DNA of 64,000 nucleotides from CAYMLL01 sp964390645 (GTDB lineage: Bacteria; Planctomycetota; UBA8108): positions 37,890 to 101,889 of the forward strand of contig CAYMLL010000001.1 in NCBI GenBank assembly GCA_964390645.1, given 5' to 3'. This document shows positions 1 to 8,656 of the stretch, in pieces. The translations under genes were made by a program, and so were the position numbers. The stretch's first letter is position 1. The number at the start of each line of letters is the position of its first letter. The notes under the pieces are model-generated. The model ran no database searches, had not been told where the DNA came from, and saw only the letters and a list, made by a program, of their open reading frames with translations.

Positions 1-216
1 AGCGCCGGTGGGTCGGCGCTCGAGCTCGACTGGATGGTCGGCAAGACCGGCACCGCCAGGACCCCGCTGCGCCCGGCCGGCAAGGTGCTCCTGAAGGAGG
101 GCAAGCTCCTCGACGTCGTCGCCGACGGGGAGTTCATAGAGATGGGCGCGGCGGTCGTCGTTCGCTCGTGCTCCTCGACGCGTATCCTGGTGACCCGACC
201 GACCGAGCCGGCCTGA
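1..216 (+). CDS. NfeD family protein, C-terminal part (5' end outside window)
   Basis: The reading frame is open from base 1 to the TGA at 214-216, so the gene starts upstream of the window. The visible residues form the typical NfeD C-terminal OB-fold: GKTGTARTPLRPAGKV, then LLDVVADGEFIEMG and a short beta-rich end. NfeD proteins are membrane proteins that partner with SPFH/flotillin proteins; the long form also carries a ClpP-like serine protease domain. Because a second, short NfeD gene and floA follow directly, this is probably the long protease-type NfeD, but that part is not visible. The OB-fold assignment is clear from sequence; the protease form is inferred from gene order. Confidence 0.8.
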   Translation, partial: SAGGSALELDWMVGKTGTARTPLRPAGKVLLKEGKLLDVVADGEFIEMGAAVVVRSCSSTRILVTRPTEPA

Positions 217-230
217 GAGACGGAACGATC

Positions 231-716
231 ATGGACTTCCTGGTTCCCGACAGCTTCTACGCATTCCTCTTCATCGGCGTCGGGCTCGTGCTCGTCTTTC
301 TCGAGGTCTTCATCCCGACCGGCGGGATCATGGGCATCGTCGCTGCCGCGGTTCTGTTCCTCGGGATCTGGGGGCTCTTCCATCACGGTCAGGCCGCACT
401 CGGCTTCACGTCCATCGTGGTGTCGCTCGGCTTCAGCGGCGCCATGGTCGTCTTCATGCTGAGGCGAGTGCGACTGGTGGACGCCCAGGACGCCACGACG
501 TTCACTTCCGTCGACGCGGGAATCGTCGGACTCGACGGCAAGCCGGGCGTCGCGGAGACGCCACTGCGACCCGCCGGCGTCGCGCGCATCGACGGACGGC
601 GAGTCGACGTGGTCGCGCAGAGCAGTTTCATCGAACGAGAGTCTCCCGTGGAGGTCGTCGACACCAGCGGCAATCGAGTCGTGGTCCGAGAGATCGTCGG
701 GGAGAGTAGGGAATAG
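231..716 (+). CDS. Short NfeD-like membrane protein
   Basis: A 161-residue protein. Three hydrophobic segments fill roughly residues 7-78, followed by a basic stretch (MLRRVRLVD) and a C-terminal OB-fold at about 95-155 with the NfeD pattern GxxGxAxTPLRPAGxARIDGRRVDVV. An in-frame ATG at 168 lies inside the preceding gene, so ATG 231, which opens directly onto the membrane segment, is the better start. It sits 14 bp after the upstream NfeD and 33 bp before floA, the usual arrangement of a flotillin operon. The protein is expected to assist FloA in membrane microdomains; the exact role is inferred from the family. Confidence 0.85.
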   Translation: MDFLVPDSFYAFLFIGVGLVLVFLEVFIPTGGIMGIVAAAVLFLGIWGLFHHGQAALGFTSIVVSLGFSGAMVVFMLRRVRLVDAQDATTFTSVDAGIVGLDGKPGVAETPLRPAGVARIDGRRVDVVAQSSFIERESPVEVVDTSGNRVVVREIVGESRE

Positions 717-749
717 AGAACGTCTTCCTGTGGGAAAAGGAGCAGAGAC

Positions 750-1832
750 ATGGCTTCCCGACTGAGCTGGTTGGTGCCGTTCCTGGCAGCCGACGACGGC
801 AATCCGCTGACGGACAACTTATTTGTGACGGTGCTGATCTTCATCGCGCTGCTGATCGGCGTCTTCGTCGTCTTCTTTTTGATGAAGTTCGGGAAGCTCT
901 GGCTGCAGGCCGTGTCCTCGAACTGCCACGTGCCGGTGAAGGAGTTCATCGGCATGTTCCTGCGAAAGATCAACTCGCGTGTCATCATCGATGTGCTGGT
1001 GATGGCGCAGAAGGCGGGCGTGCCGATCGATATCGAGAAGCTGCAGGCGCACGTGCTGGCGCGCGGCAACGTCCGCGCCACGGTGCAGTCGCTGGTGGCC
1101 GCATCTCGCGCGGACATCAATCTCACCTTCGAGCGCGCCGCCGCAATCGACCTCGCCGGCCGTGACGTGCTCGACGCGGTGCGCACGAGCGTCCACCCGA
1201 AGGTTATCGACTGCCCGAGCCAGGTGCAGGGCAAGGCGACGATCGACGCAGTGGCACTGAACGGTATCCAGCTGCGCTGCAAGGCCCGCGTCACCGTGCG
1301 CACGAACCTGGGGCGCCTTGTCGGTGGCGCGACCGAGGAGACGGTAGTCGCCCGCGTCGGAGAGGGAATCGTCGCGGCGATCGGCCAGTCCGAGAGCCAC
1401 AAGACCGTGCTGGCGAACCCGCGCAAGATCTCCCAGGAGGTGCTGAATTCGGGGCTCGACGCCGGCACCGCGTACGAGATCGTGTCGATCGACATCGCGG
1501 ACATGGACGTCGGGGAGAACATCGGCGCCGTGCTGATGGCGAACCAGGCCGAGGCAGAGAAGCGCCGAGCCCAGGCCGAGGCGGAGGCGCAGCGCGCCCG
1601 CGCGGTCGCTCGAGGACAGGAGATGGAAGCGCTCGGCAAGGAGAACCGTGCACAGGTCATCCTCCAGGAGGCGGAGATCCCGAAGGCGATCGCCGAGGCC
1701 TTCCGCGGCGGCAACCTCGGAGTCATGGACTACTACAACCTGCGCAACGTGCAGGCGGACACCCAGATGCGCCGCAGCCTCGCGGGCGACGCGGACGATG
1801 GTGAGACGACCAGCGGTTCGGGGGCGAGCTGA
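750..1832 (+). CDS. floA: Flotillin-like protein FloA
   Basis: A 360-residue protein of the bacterial FloA (YqfA, UPF0365) family, slightly longer than the Bacillus protein (331 residues). One membrane segment lies at about 25-47 (FVTVLIFIALLIGVFVVFF). The SPFH-like part follows, with the FloA-typical EFIGMFLRKINSRVIID and VPIDIEKLQAHVLARGN. The C-terminal third is a coiled coil rich in Glu and Ala (EAEKRRAQAEAEAQRARA) ending in IPKAIAEAFRGG. FloA scaffolds membrane microdomains. A purine-rich AAAAGGAG lies just ahead of the ATG. The stop codon shares one base with the ATG of the next gene, so the two are probably translationally coupled. Confidence 0.95.
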   Translation: MASRLSWLVPFLAADDGNPLTDNLFVTVLIFIALLIGVFVVFFLMKFGKLWLQAVSSNCHVPVKEFIGMFLRKINSRVIIDVLVMAQKAGVPIDIEKLQAHVLARGNVRATVQSLVAASRADINLTFERAAAIDLAGRDVLDAVRTSVHPKVIDCPSQVQGKATIDAVALNGIQLRCKARVTVRTNLGRLVGGATEETVVARVGEGIVAAIGQSESHKTVLANPRKISQEVLNSGLDAGTAYEIVSIDIADMDVGENIGAVLMANQAEAEKRRAQAEAEAQRARAVARGQEMEALGKENRAQVILQEAEIPKAIAEAFRGGNLGVMDYYNLRNVQADTQMRRSLAGDADDGETTSGSGAS

Positions 1833-2620
1833 TGGGAGATCGCGGCGAGTGGATCCAGATCCTCATGCTCTTGATCTTCGGAGGACTCTACGTCGCGCGC
1901 TGGGTGATCTCCAGGGCCTGGGGCGCGAGGCAGGAGAACGATCCTGCCGGGAGGCGGCCCGAGAAGCCGGGCCGGAAGAGTCCGGCGATCGAGATGCTCG
2001 AACGCCTGCGCGCCGAGAGCGAGCAGGCGCCCGCCGTCACGAAGGACGCACCCGTCACCGGCGCGCGGGCGGTCGGTGCCGCGGCGGCCGTCTACGATTA
2101 CGGCTGCGACGACGAGGATGCGCCGTTCGGTGACGACGACACCGCCGGCCAGCACGCCCTGCCCGACGACGTCGTCGGGAAGCGAGGCTCTCGGGCGTCA
2201 CCCCGAGCCGCTTCACCGGCGATGGAGCCGCCGCAACTCCCGGGGCGGCCTTCGCTGCCGGCGGCTGAACCGACGCGCGGACGGGCTGCAGGTCGAAGCC
2301 AGGTGCCCGCGTCGACGGAAATCAACCTGTCCGCCGCGCATCCGCGCTCGCCGCGCGACCGCGTCGTCCACCCTCGTACCGAGACGGCGCGTCCTGCCGT
2401 CGCGGCGCCGCGCTCCGCCGACGAGCACGTCGAGATCTACAGCGAGATGGAGCTCTCGGACGCCGCCGCGGATCTCGGAATGGGACAGCTTCCTGTCGCG
2501 ACGACGGCGAGGCCGGCGCCAACGCGGCTCAGAGGGCTCCTGCGAGCCCAGGGAATGACCCTTCGCCAGGCCCTGATCGGCCAGATCATCCTCGGCCCGC
2601 CCAGATCGCGCAGAGCTTGA
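1832..2620 (+). CDS. Small membrane-anchored protein of unknown function in floA operon
   Basis: A 262-residue protein that begins in a TGATG overlap with floA. One membrane segment is visible at about 8-27 (IQILMLLIFGGLYVARWVIS). The middle is low-complexity, rich in Pro, Ala, Arg, Asp and Glu, and probably disordered. The end is an ordered-looking motif, LRQALIGQIILGPPRSRR. From memory, a similar C-terminal ILGPP motif occurs in proteins encoded next to floA in other Planctomycetota; this would need a search. The function is unknown; the coupling suggests a partner of the flotillin. The codon pattern supports this frame over the overlapping ones. Confidence 0.7.
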   Translation: MGDRGEWIQILMLLIFGGLYVARWVISRAWGARQENDPAGRRPEKPGRKSPAIEMLERLRAESEQAPAVTKDAPVTGARAVGAAAAVYDYGCDDEDAPFGDDDTAGQHALPDDVVGKRGSRASPRAASPAMEPPQLPGRPSLPAAEPTRGRAAGRSQVPASTEINLSAAHPRSPRDRVVHPRTETARPAVAAPRSADEHVEIYSEMELSDAAADLGMGQLPVATTARPAPTRLRGLLRAQGMTLRQALIGQIILGPPRSRRA

Positions 2621-2670
2621 TGGCCTGCCCCCGAGCCCGTAGACTGCGCCACCGGTCGCACCCCGCCCGG

Positions 2671-2757
2671 GCCAGAGTGGCGGAATTGGCAGACGCGCTA
2701 GATTCAAAATCTGGTTGGGTTATCCCAGTGTGGGTTCGAGTCCCACCTCTGGCACCA
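2671..2757 (+). tRNA. tRNA-Leu (anticodon CAA)
   Basis: An 87-base gene with a complete class-II cloverleaf. The 7-bp acceptor stem is GCCAGAG/CTCTGGC, followed by A and an encoded CCA. The anticodon stem is CTAGA/TCTGG around the loop TTCAAAA, giving anticodon CAA, which reads UUG. A long variable arm (TTGGGTTATCCCA) and T-loop GTTCGAGTC are present. It lies 50 bp after the floA operon. The DNA beyond it is accessory in character, so the tRNA may mark an integration site, although no matching att repeat was found. Confidence 0.97.
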
Positions 2758-2812
2758 TTCACCGCAAGGACCTACGAAGACCGCCGCGAGCCCCCTAGCG
2801 GCGGTGGACCTG

Positions 2813-2900
2813 GCCCCGCCCCCCCCGACCCCCTCCCCCCCCCCCGCCCCAAACCCCCCCACCCCCCCCCCCCCCCCCCCGCGCCCCGGGCGGGGGGGGC
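2813..2900. repeat. Poly-C/poly-G low-complexity tract
   Basis: About 90 bases consist almost only of C on the plus strand, with runs of up to about 20 C, ending in a G run. The short sequence TGGACCTGGCCCC occurs on both sides of the tract (about 2804 and 2900). Homopolymers this long are unusual even in a high-GC chromosome and resemble a sequencing or assembly error. A similar garbled G/C stretch disrupts the ribokinase gene near 41700. Confidence 0.75.
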
Positions 2901-3039
2901 TGGACCTGGCCCCTCCGCGACGGACCGCGTCCCCCGTCGCGGGTATCGCACAGCTCCCGACGCAGTCCCCTGAGCGCAGCCCCGAGCGCTGTCGACAGCC
3001 TCCGGGCCGGTGGACGAGACCCCGAGTCGAGGCGTGGGA

Positions 3040-3358
3040 TCAGAATCCGTCGTACTCTGCGCACCGGCCCTCCCACAAGGGCTGCACGTTCCTGATCGAG
3101 TCGAGGCTCTGCGGGCAGGAGCCCGTCACGCAGCTTGCCGTCGAAGGGCTCGACACGGCGGTGTTCCCGGGGACTTCCCGGCCCGATGAACAAGGTGCCG
3201 ACCCCGACCGGGTCCAGCCAGTCCCGAACTGCCTCCGCCGTGCACTCCGGGCCGTTGTCGGCAGAAAGTGCCTCCGGCGGCCCTCGACGAGCGACAATCG
3301 TCGCCTGGACTCGTTCCCATCGAACTCCCCACACAGAGCGATCCGGGGCGGTGGGCAC
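3040..3358 (-). pseudogene. Degraded IS3-family transposase (OrfB) remnant
   Basis: Reading the minus strand, one frame gives LSADNGPECTAEAVRDWL, followed by VGTLFIGPGSPREHRRVE and PFDGKLRDGLL. This matches the DDE integrase core of IS3-family OrfB, where the usual form is SDNGPEF, then YIEPGSPWENGYVESFNGKLRDE. The second Asp (in DNGPE) and the final Glu (before PFDGKLRD) are still visible. The match then moves to another frame (SLDSIRNVQPLWE, CAEYDGF), showing a frameshift. The upstream part of the catalytic domain is missing and the C-terminal end runs into the poly-C tract. It is a dead remnant, not a functional insertion sequence. Confidence 0.7.
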
Positions 3359-3537
3359 GGTGGAGGAAGCGGCGCCGGCTTCGAGGTCGAGCCCGTTTTT
3401 CCGGGGGCCGAGCCGCCTTCGGCTCGCGATCGCGGGCGCGTTTCACGGTGACGGTGCGGCGCAGCTTCCACGAACGACGCAAGCTGGAGTAGACTCAACG
3501 TGGCTCGCCCTGACCGCCATCGTTTTCGAGGCCACTG

Positions 3538-4827
3538 ATGCGTCCGACCCCGAGACCTTTTTCGATGAAACTCCATACGTGTTCTCGCTGTCTTGGCGCG
3601 TCGATACTCTCTCTGGCGTTGACCCCTTCGGCCTCGTCCGACGAACACTTGAGATGGAACGTGAGCATCGCGGGGTTGCCTCCCAACTCCATCTCCGGTT
3701 CAGCGACGAGAGTGAGCTTCGAGAACAAGTCGGACTGCAAGGTGAAGATCTTCTGGGTCCGGTACAACGGTGAACTGAAGTCCTACGGGGAGCTGAATCC
3801 CGGGGCCAAGCGCCAGCAGAAGACCTTTGCCAACTCGAGCTGGCTGATCACGGACACGAATGACGAGCCGCTGGGGTACTTTCGGACAACGCACAGGGTC
3901 GCGACGGCGGTAATCCCGAGACGTACCGGGAAGCCGATCCCGCGCTCCAGGCGATATACATCGCGCTCGAAGGCCGACGCTGTTACCTGGCAAGAGGAGC
4001 TGCGGTCCACATTCCTCGAGCTGCTCGAGATGCAGGACCTGGTTTCACGCGACAAGCCGAATCCGCTGACGGCGAAGACCATCTCCTCGAAAGACAGAGG
4101 GAAGTACCGCTTCCGGGAAGTGGAAGTCAACAGCACCCCGGCAAGCCGCATCAAGGTGGTGCTCACATTGCCGAACAACATCCGGGGCCCGTCCCCGGCA
4201 GTCGTCGCGATCGCGGGGCATGGCGGCAGTCGACATTCTTGCTACGAACCGGGCGGGTTCGCCTCCGTCCTGGCAGAGAGAGGATACGTCACCGTCTCCA
4301 CGAGAATCAGCCAGCACAGCATCCGGGAACGGGGCCGCACCATGATGGGCGAACGCTTGTGGGACCTGATGCGATGTGTGGATCTACTCACTTCGCTGGA
4401 CGAGGTGGATCCCGGGCGAATCGGCTGTGCAGGAAACTCGCTGGGGGGCGAGATGGCCATGTGGCTGGGTGCGATGGACGCGCGAGTCAAGGCCACGGTG
4501 AGTGCCGGCTTCCTGACGCGGATGGACCAGCTGGAGAAGAACCACTGCCGGTGCTGGAAGTTCGCCGGCCTGCGAAAACTCGCCGACTTCTCCGACGTCT
4601 ACGCGCTGACCGCGCCTCGAGCGTTGTTGTGCCAGAACGGCTTGAAGGAGCGCCCGACCTGGTTCACGGTCGCCATCGCCCGAGAAGCGCTGAACGACAT
4701 CGAGCCCATCTATGCCGATCTCGGCGAGCCCCGGAATCTGGAGTTCCTGGCTCACGAAGGTGGTCACGTGATCGAGGTGCCAGGTCTCCTGAGCTTCTTC
4801 CGGAAGCATCTCAGAGGCTCGGACTGA
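3538..4827 (+). CDS. Secreted esterase-like alpha/beta hydrolase with N-terminal VHL-beta-like domain
   Basis: A 429-residue protein. Residues 10-34 look like a signal peptide (LGASILSLALTPSASS). Residues about 58-118 resemble the von Hippel-Lindau beta domain: SFENKSDCKVKIFWV, then YNGELKSYGELNPG and a SSWLITD strand, with the same spacing as the animal VHL beta sandwich. From about residue 190 an alpha/beta hydrolase of the dienelactone-hydrolase or acetyl-xylan-esterase type follows, with AIAGHGG as oxyanion region, GNSLGG with Ser301 as nucleophile, and His406 or His410 (HEGGHV) near the end. The ATG at 3538 has a GAGG six bases upstream; the ATG at 3565 is an alternative. Substrate unknown, perhaps an acylated polysaccharide. 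Confidence 0.75.
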   Translation: MRPTPRPFSMKLHTCSRCLGASILSLALTPSASSDEHLRWNVSIAGLPPNSISGSATRVSFENKSDCKVKIFWVRYNGELKSYGELNPGAKRQQKTFANSSWLITDTNDEPLGYFRTTHRVATAVIPRRTGKPIPRSRRYTSRSKADAVTWQEELRSTFLELLEMQDLVSRDKPNPLTAKTISSKDRGKYRFREVEVNSTPASRIKVVLTLPNNIRGPSPAVVAIAGHGGSRHSCYEPGGFASVLAERGYVTVSTRISQHSIRERGRTMMGERLWDLMRCVDLLTSLDEVDPGRIGCAGNSLGGEMAMWLGAMDARVKATVSAGFLTRMDQLEKNHCRCWKFAGLRKLADFSDVYALTAPRALLCQNGLKERPTWFTVAIAREALNDIEPIYADLGEPRNLEFLAHEGGHVIEVPGLLSFFRKHLRGSD

Positions 4828-5192
4828 CGTGTGGACGACGTTCTCGATGGGTGCCGAACGCGTGTCCTGCGCCCCTGCGTGGAGCCGTCGGTGCTCGGTC
4901 AGCTCATGGCGGTCGCCGGTCCGTCCGGGTGACGACACAGCTCCCGCGATCGGTGACGCACCGGGGCCCCTTCAGAGTTGACGTCGCCCCGACCACGATG
5001 TTCCGCGCTGACGGAGGTCCGTCGGAAACCTCCCGGATGTCGTGAAGCGCTGCTGTCCCTCGAGCCCGACGATCGCCGGAACATCGTCAAACGGTCCTCG
5101 GACCCGTCGAGCCACTTCGAGGAGGACTCTCGACAGCGGTCCAGCCCGCATGTCTCACCGCTTCCTGCTGCGAAATCGGTGAGAAACCCGGA
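4828..5192. other. Intergenic region between convergent genes
   Basis: This 365-base region separates the VHL-type esterase (+) from the aminotransferase (-), which converge on it. No coding pattern, strong hairpin or repeat was recognised. Confidence 0.5.
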
Positions 5193-6536
5193 CTAGGTGC
5201 CGAGGACTTCAGTGATCGAGTCCCGCAGAATTTCCACGAGGCGACAGAGCTGCGCCTCCGTGGTGACGATGGGCGGAGCGATGCAGTAGACGTCCCCGCG
5301 AAGGCGCGAGAACAAGCCGCGTGCGCGGGTCGCCTGGTGGACGCGAGCTCCGATCTTCTCGTGCGAAGGAAACTCGGCTCTGGTCGCCCTGTCGGCCACC
5401 ATCTCCACGGCGGTCATCAGCCCCAACCCGCGGATGTCTCCCACGTGGGGGTGGTCGGCGAGGGCCTCCCGCAGCTGCCCCAGCAGGAACTCGCCCTTCT
5501 CGGCTGCCTGGGACACAAATCCCTCGGCGTCCATGATGTCGAGATTTCGAAGCGCCACGGCACAGCCGACCGGATGCGCGCTGTAGGTGAAAGCGTGCAT
5601 CCAGACCGAGTCCGGGGTGTCGATCGTCTCGGCAACCTCGTCGTTGACGCCGATGCCTCCGAGCGGGAAGTACCCGGAGGTGATCCCCTTGGCGAACTGG
5701 ATCATGTCCGGTTCGACGCTCCAGTGTTCCAGCCCGAAGGGTCGTCCCGTGCGACCGAAGCCGGTGATCACCTCATCGGCAACGAAGAGCACATCGTACT
5801 GATCGCAGATCTGGCGAATGCGCGGGAAGTAATCGTCCTGGGGCACGATGACTCCCCCCGCCCCTTGCACGGGCTCGGCCAGGAACATCGCCACCGTCTC
5901 GGGGCCTTCGCGCGTGATCGCTCGCTCCAGCTCGTTCGCCGCCGCGACCCCCGGACTCTCGCCGTTTGCAGTCTCGTAGCGATACGGATACGGGGAAGGG
6001 ATGTGCACGAACCCGGGCACACGAGGCTCGAACATCGGCCAGTAGCTCGAAATGCCGGTGGCGCTCATCGCGGCCAGGGTCACGCCGTGATAGCCCCACT
6101 GACGCGAGATGACCTTCGTCTTCTCGGGCCGGCCCTTCGCCTTCCAGTAGTAACGGGCGGTCTTGAAGCTCGTATCGCTGGCTTCGCCGCCTCCGGAGGT
6201 GAAAAAGAAGCGGTTGATCGATGGGTACGTGATTCCTGCCAGGCGCTCCGCAAGCTCGATCGCGCGGGGATTCGAGCTGCCCGCATAGCCGGAGCAGTAG
6301 GCGAGTGACCGCATCTGCCGTGCGGCGACCTCGGCCAGCTCCTTGCGGCCGTGCCCCGCGATGACGTTCCACAGACCGGAGATCCCGTCGAGGTATTCCT
6401 TGCCGTCCGCGTCGGTCAGCACGGCTCCCTCGCCTTTCACCCAAACGTGGCCCTGCTCGTGAAGAGCCGGATCGTGAAGCGGGTGAATCATGTGCGCCCG
6501 GTCACGGGACAACAGCTCATTCTTGACACTGGCCAT
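5193..6536 (-). CDS. Class-III pyridoxal-phosphate aminotransferase (omega-transaminase type)
   Basis: A 447-residue protein of the aspartate aminotransferase superfamily fold type I, class III. Visible marks are the PLP phosphate-binding region FFFTSGGGEASDTSFKTARYYW, the WGYHGVTLAAMSATG segment, the aspartate in FVADEVITGFGRTG and the Schiff-base Lys283 in QFAKGITSGYFPLGG. The closest general resemblance is to omega-amino acid:pyruvate and putrescine-type transaminases; the substrate cannot be fixed from sequence. The frame is open further upstream, but ATG at 6536 has an AGCAGGAAAC leader and matches the family start (MASVKNELLSRD). It begins the catabolic-looking region that continues to 16475. 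Confidence 0.85.
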   Translation of the reverse strand: MASVKNELLSRDRAHMIHPLHDPALHEQGHVWVKGEGAVLTDADGKEYLDGISGLWNVIAGHGRKELAEVAARQMRSLAYCSGYAGSSNPRAIELAERLAGITYPSINRFFFTSGGGEASDTSFKTARYYWKAKGRPEKTKVISRQWGYHGVTLAAMSATGISSYWPMFEPRVPGFVHIPSPYPYRYETANGESPGVAAANELERAITREGPETVAMFLAEPVQGAGGVIVPQDDYFPRIRQICDQYDVLFVADEVITGFGRTGRPFGLEHWSVEPDMIQFAKGITSGYFPLGGIGVNDEVAETIDTPDSVWMHAFTYSAHPVGCAVALRNLDIMDAEGFVSQAAEKGEFLLGQLREALADHPHVGDIRGLGLMTAVEMVADRATRAEFPSHEKIGARVHQATRARGLFSRLRGDVYCIAPPIVTTEAQLCRLVEILRDSITEVLGT

Positions 6537-7022
6537 GCTTGTTTCCTGCTGAGGGTGTAACCACGATCGATCACGTGGGCGAGAGAAACAGGCCGGGGAG
6601 ATCGTCAACGCGCTCCATGAGGCGCGCCTCCATCCGGCTCCCTGACGCGGGGAGTCCACCGACGAGACGATCCTCACGATCCGGACCTCCGCAGACGATT
6701 GTGGGTTCCGGAGAGTCTGACGGGTGCGGTTCCGGAGAACCTGACGCCAGCTCTCGCGTGAAGATGCCTCAGGGCTCGACCAGCCGCAAGGTCGCTCCGG
6801 CCGCGGTCGCCCCGGTCCCGGGCAGGTCACCCATCGTGTCGAGAAGGCTCACGCCGCGCACCACGATCACCAGGTCCATCGGGTTGCAGATGCAGAAACA
6901 GCGAACGCAGCGAGCGAGATTCGCCCCGGCGTTCACCGCGCTGTGAAGGTGCCGTGCCGAACACAGAGCGAGGCGGATTTGGCCCCGGATCGATGGGCTC
7001 GACAGTCCGACCGACGGTCCAC
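6537..7022. other. Intergenic region, nothing recognised
   Basis: This 486-base stretch lies between the aminotransferase start and the end of the dockerin-bearing protein, both on the minus strand. Open frames here lack any recognisable protein pattern. The aminotransferase promoter should lie at its left end, but no clear -35/-10 pair was seen. Confidence 0.4.
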
Positions 7023-8063
7023 TTATTGACAGATCGCTCCCGGGTCGGCGCAGTCGAAGGCGTCATCGCCCGTCGGGTCGGGGCCACACTCCTCGGCAAG
7101 GGTCTCCGTGCCGGAGGGCGACGGCGGGGCCGGAGAGTCGCCTCCGAGAAACAGGAAGCCGAAGACCCGTACCGCGTCGGTCAACGCAATCGCTCCGTCG
7201 TCGTCGGCGTCACCCGAATCCATGCACACCGGCGCCGGGCCGCCCAGAAACAGGAAGTTCAGGATCAGGATACCGTCGGTCAGGTCGATCCTGCCGTTCG
7301 AGTTCGGATCGCCGCGAACGAAGCCGGAGACCGGACAGGGCGGGCAAGCGTCGTCGTCGCAGTCGACGAGCCCGTCGTCGTCATCATCGGTCTCATTGTC
7401 GCAGATCTCCTTGGGCACCATCGACAGATCGTCGTAGTACATCGGAGACGTGCCGGCGGGTGCCCACAGGTCGACTCCCGCGAACTCGGTGCCGTTCCAG
7501 GTAAAGTCGCCCAGCAGCTCGTCGTTGTAGAACATCCTGGCCAGCTGGATGTCGAGGTCGATCTCGAGCCGGACCTCGACCCACTCATCCCGCACCATGG
7601 GCACCGAGTTGGCAGCGTTGCCGGCGTAGTCGACTTGCCCTCGATCGAGAAAGAACCGCATCTCGCCGCCCCACACCAGCGGCGCCGGGTGGCTCACCAT
7701 GAAGTTGATGGCGGGATTGGTCCCGAACGTCGAGTCGGACGGGATGTACGTCATCGCGCTGAACGTGTACTGACCGGAGACCCTGTCGGGAAACTGCCAG
7801 ACCACGTCGGTCCAGTTGCCCGGATCGCCGCCGCCGATCTCCAGCGAGTTGCCGGCACTCAACGCGAACTCACTGCTCAACGGGGCACCGTAGTCCGGGT
7901 TCGGATCGCCGTCCCAGCCGATCCAGTCTCCCTGGTCGACGATGTTGGATCCGACGTCGTACGAATCAAAGTCCTCGAAGAAGCTCTCGAACGCCGACGT
8001 CGTCTCTGCCAGGCTCATGGCAAGAGTCGCAACAAGAATCACGCTGGTCGTCCTGCCACGCAT
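7023..8063 (-). CDS. Secreted protein with LamG-like region, metal-binding motif and C-terminal dockerin-like domain
   Basis: A 346-residue protein. Residues 1-24 form a signal peptide (MRGRTTSVILVATLAMSLAE). Residues about 25-235 are beta-rich, begin FFEDFDSYDVGSN and end YYDDLSMVP, the pattern of a concanavalin/LamG-like jelly roll. A short MopE-type putative metal-binding motif follows (CDNETDDDDDGLVDC). The last ~90 residues hold two EF-hand-like loops, DPNSNGRIDLTDGILILNF and DADDDGAIALTDAVRVFGF, each followed by LFLGG, the dockerin-like tag seen in eight other proteins of this window. GGGGAG precedes ATG 8063 by 7 bases; an ATG at 8069 is possible. Ligand and function are unknown. Confidence 0.8.
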   Translation of the reverse strand: MRGRTTSVILVATLAMSLAETTSAFESFFEDFDSYDVGSNIVDQGDWIGWDGDPNPDYGAPLSSEFALSAGNSLEIGGGDPGNWTDVVWQFPDRVSGQYTFSAMTYIPSDSTFGTNPAINFMVSHPAPLVWGGEMRFFLDRGQVDYAGNAANSVPMVRDEWVEVRLEIDLDIQLARMFYNDELLGDFTWNGTEFAGVDLWAPAGTSPMYYDDLSMVPKEICDNETDDDDDGLVDCDDDACPPCPVSGFVRGDPNSNGRIDLTDGILILNFLFLGGPAPVCMDSGDADDDGAIALTDAVRVFGFLFLGGDSPAPPSPSGTETLAEECGPDPTGDDAFDCADPGAICQ

Positions 8064-8656
8064 CACCATTCTCCCCGGGTATGGATACGTTTGCTGAGGT
8101 GCCTGCCCTTGAAGGACAGCGGTCACGAGTTCCCGAGAACCTCGACCCGTGTTCACGAACCCGACCCCCGATCACGGCATTTTCACCGTGCCCTGGCCGG
8201 ATTGCAAGAAGCCGCCGACGTCGGGACCCAGCTGGCCCACCGACACGGACCGCGGCCTCTCGAGGCGAGCACCGCAGGCGCCGGACTCGAGTCTCGCCTC
8301 GGCGGACGGCTGACGGGTCGCGCGAGCCGCCGTGGACGCTGGCGCCGGCCGTGACGTGTTGCGAGATCCGGCATCACCCGTCTCGCGACTCCGAGTCATG
8401 AGAGAGCTCGGCGCCCGAGCTTCTGCCGGCGGCGACACCCGGGTGTGCTCCTTCTGCGCGATGGCTCAGGTCGTGAGAAGCGACCGCTGGTATCGTCCGC
8501 CCGCGGAGCGTCGGACGCGCTCTGCGGTTCGCAGACTCGTTCGTCAAGACGGTAAACAGCCCCTCGGGACTCGATCACCCTGCCGACTCGACGCGGGAAC
8601 GATCGCCGGCGACCCACCCCGGATCTCGACGTCGAGGCGGCCTCCATGTGGAAGCT
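8064..8656. other. Intergenic region, nothing recognised
   Basis: These 593 bases lie between the dockerin-bearing protein and the broken flavin oxidoreductase gene. No frame shows a recognisable protein and no repeats or RNA genes were seen. The region may be further decayed DNA. Confidence 0.4.

Larger units (their letters stand above)
2758..3537. other. Intergenic accessory stretch with poly-C tract and transposase remnant
   Basis: This 780-base stretch holds no intact gene. It contains the homopolymer-rich tract at 2813-2900 and, on the minus strand, frameshifted fragments of an IS3-type transposase. Both are described separately. The remainder shows no convincing coding pattern in any frame. 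Confidence 0.6.

Noticed and set aside
5193..6830. Longer aminotransferase starting near 6830
   Set aside because: The first 98 codons lack family similarity, and ATG 6536 has an appropriate leader and the expected family N-terminus.
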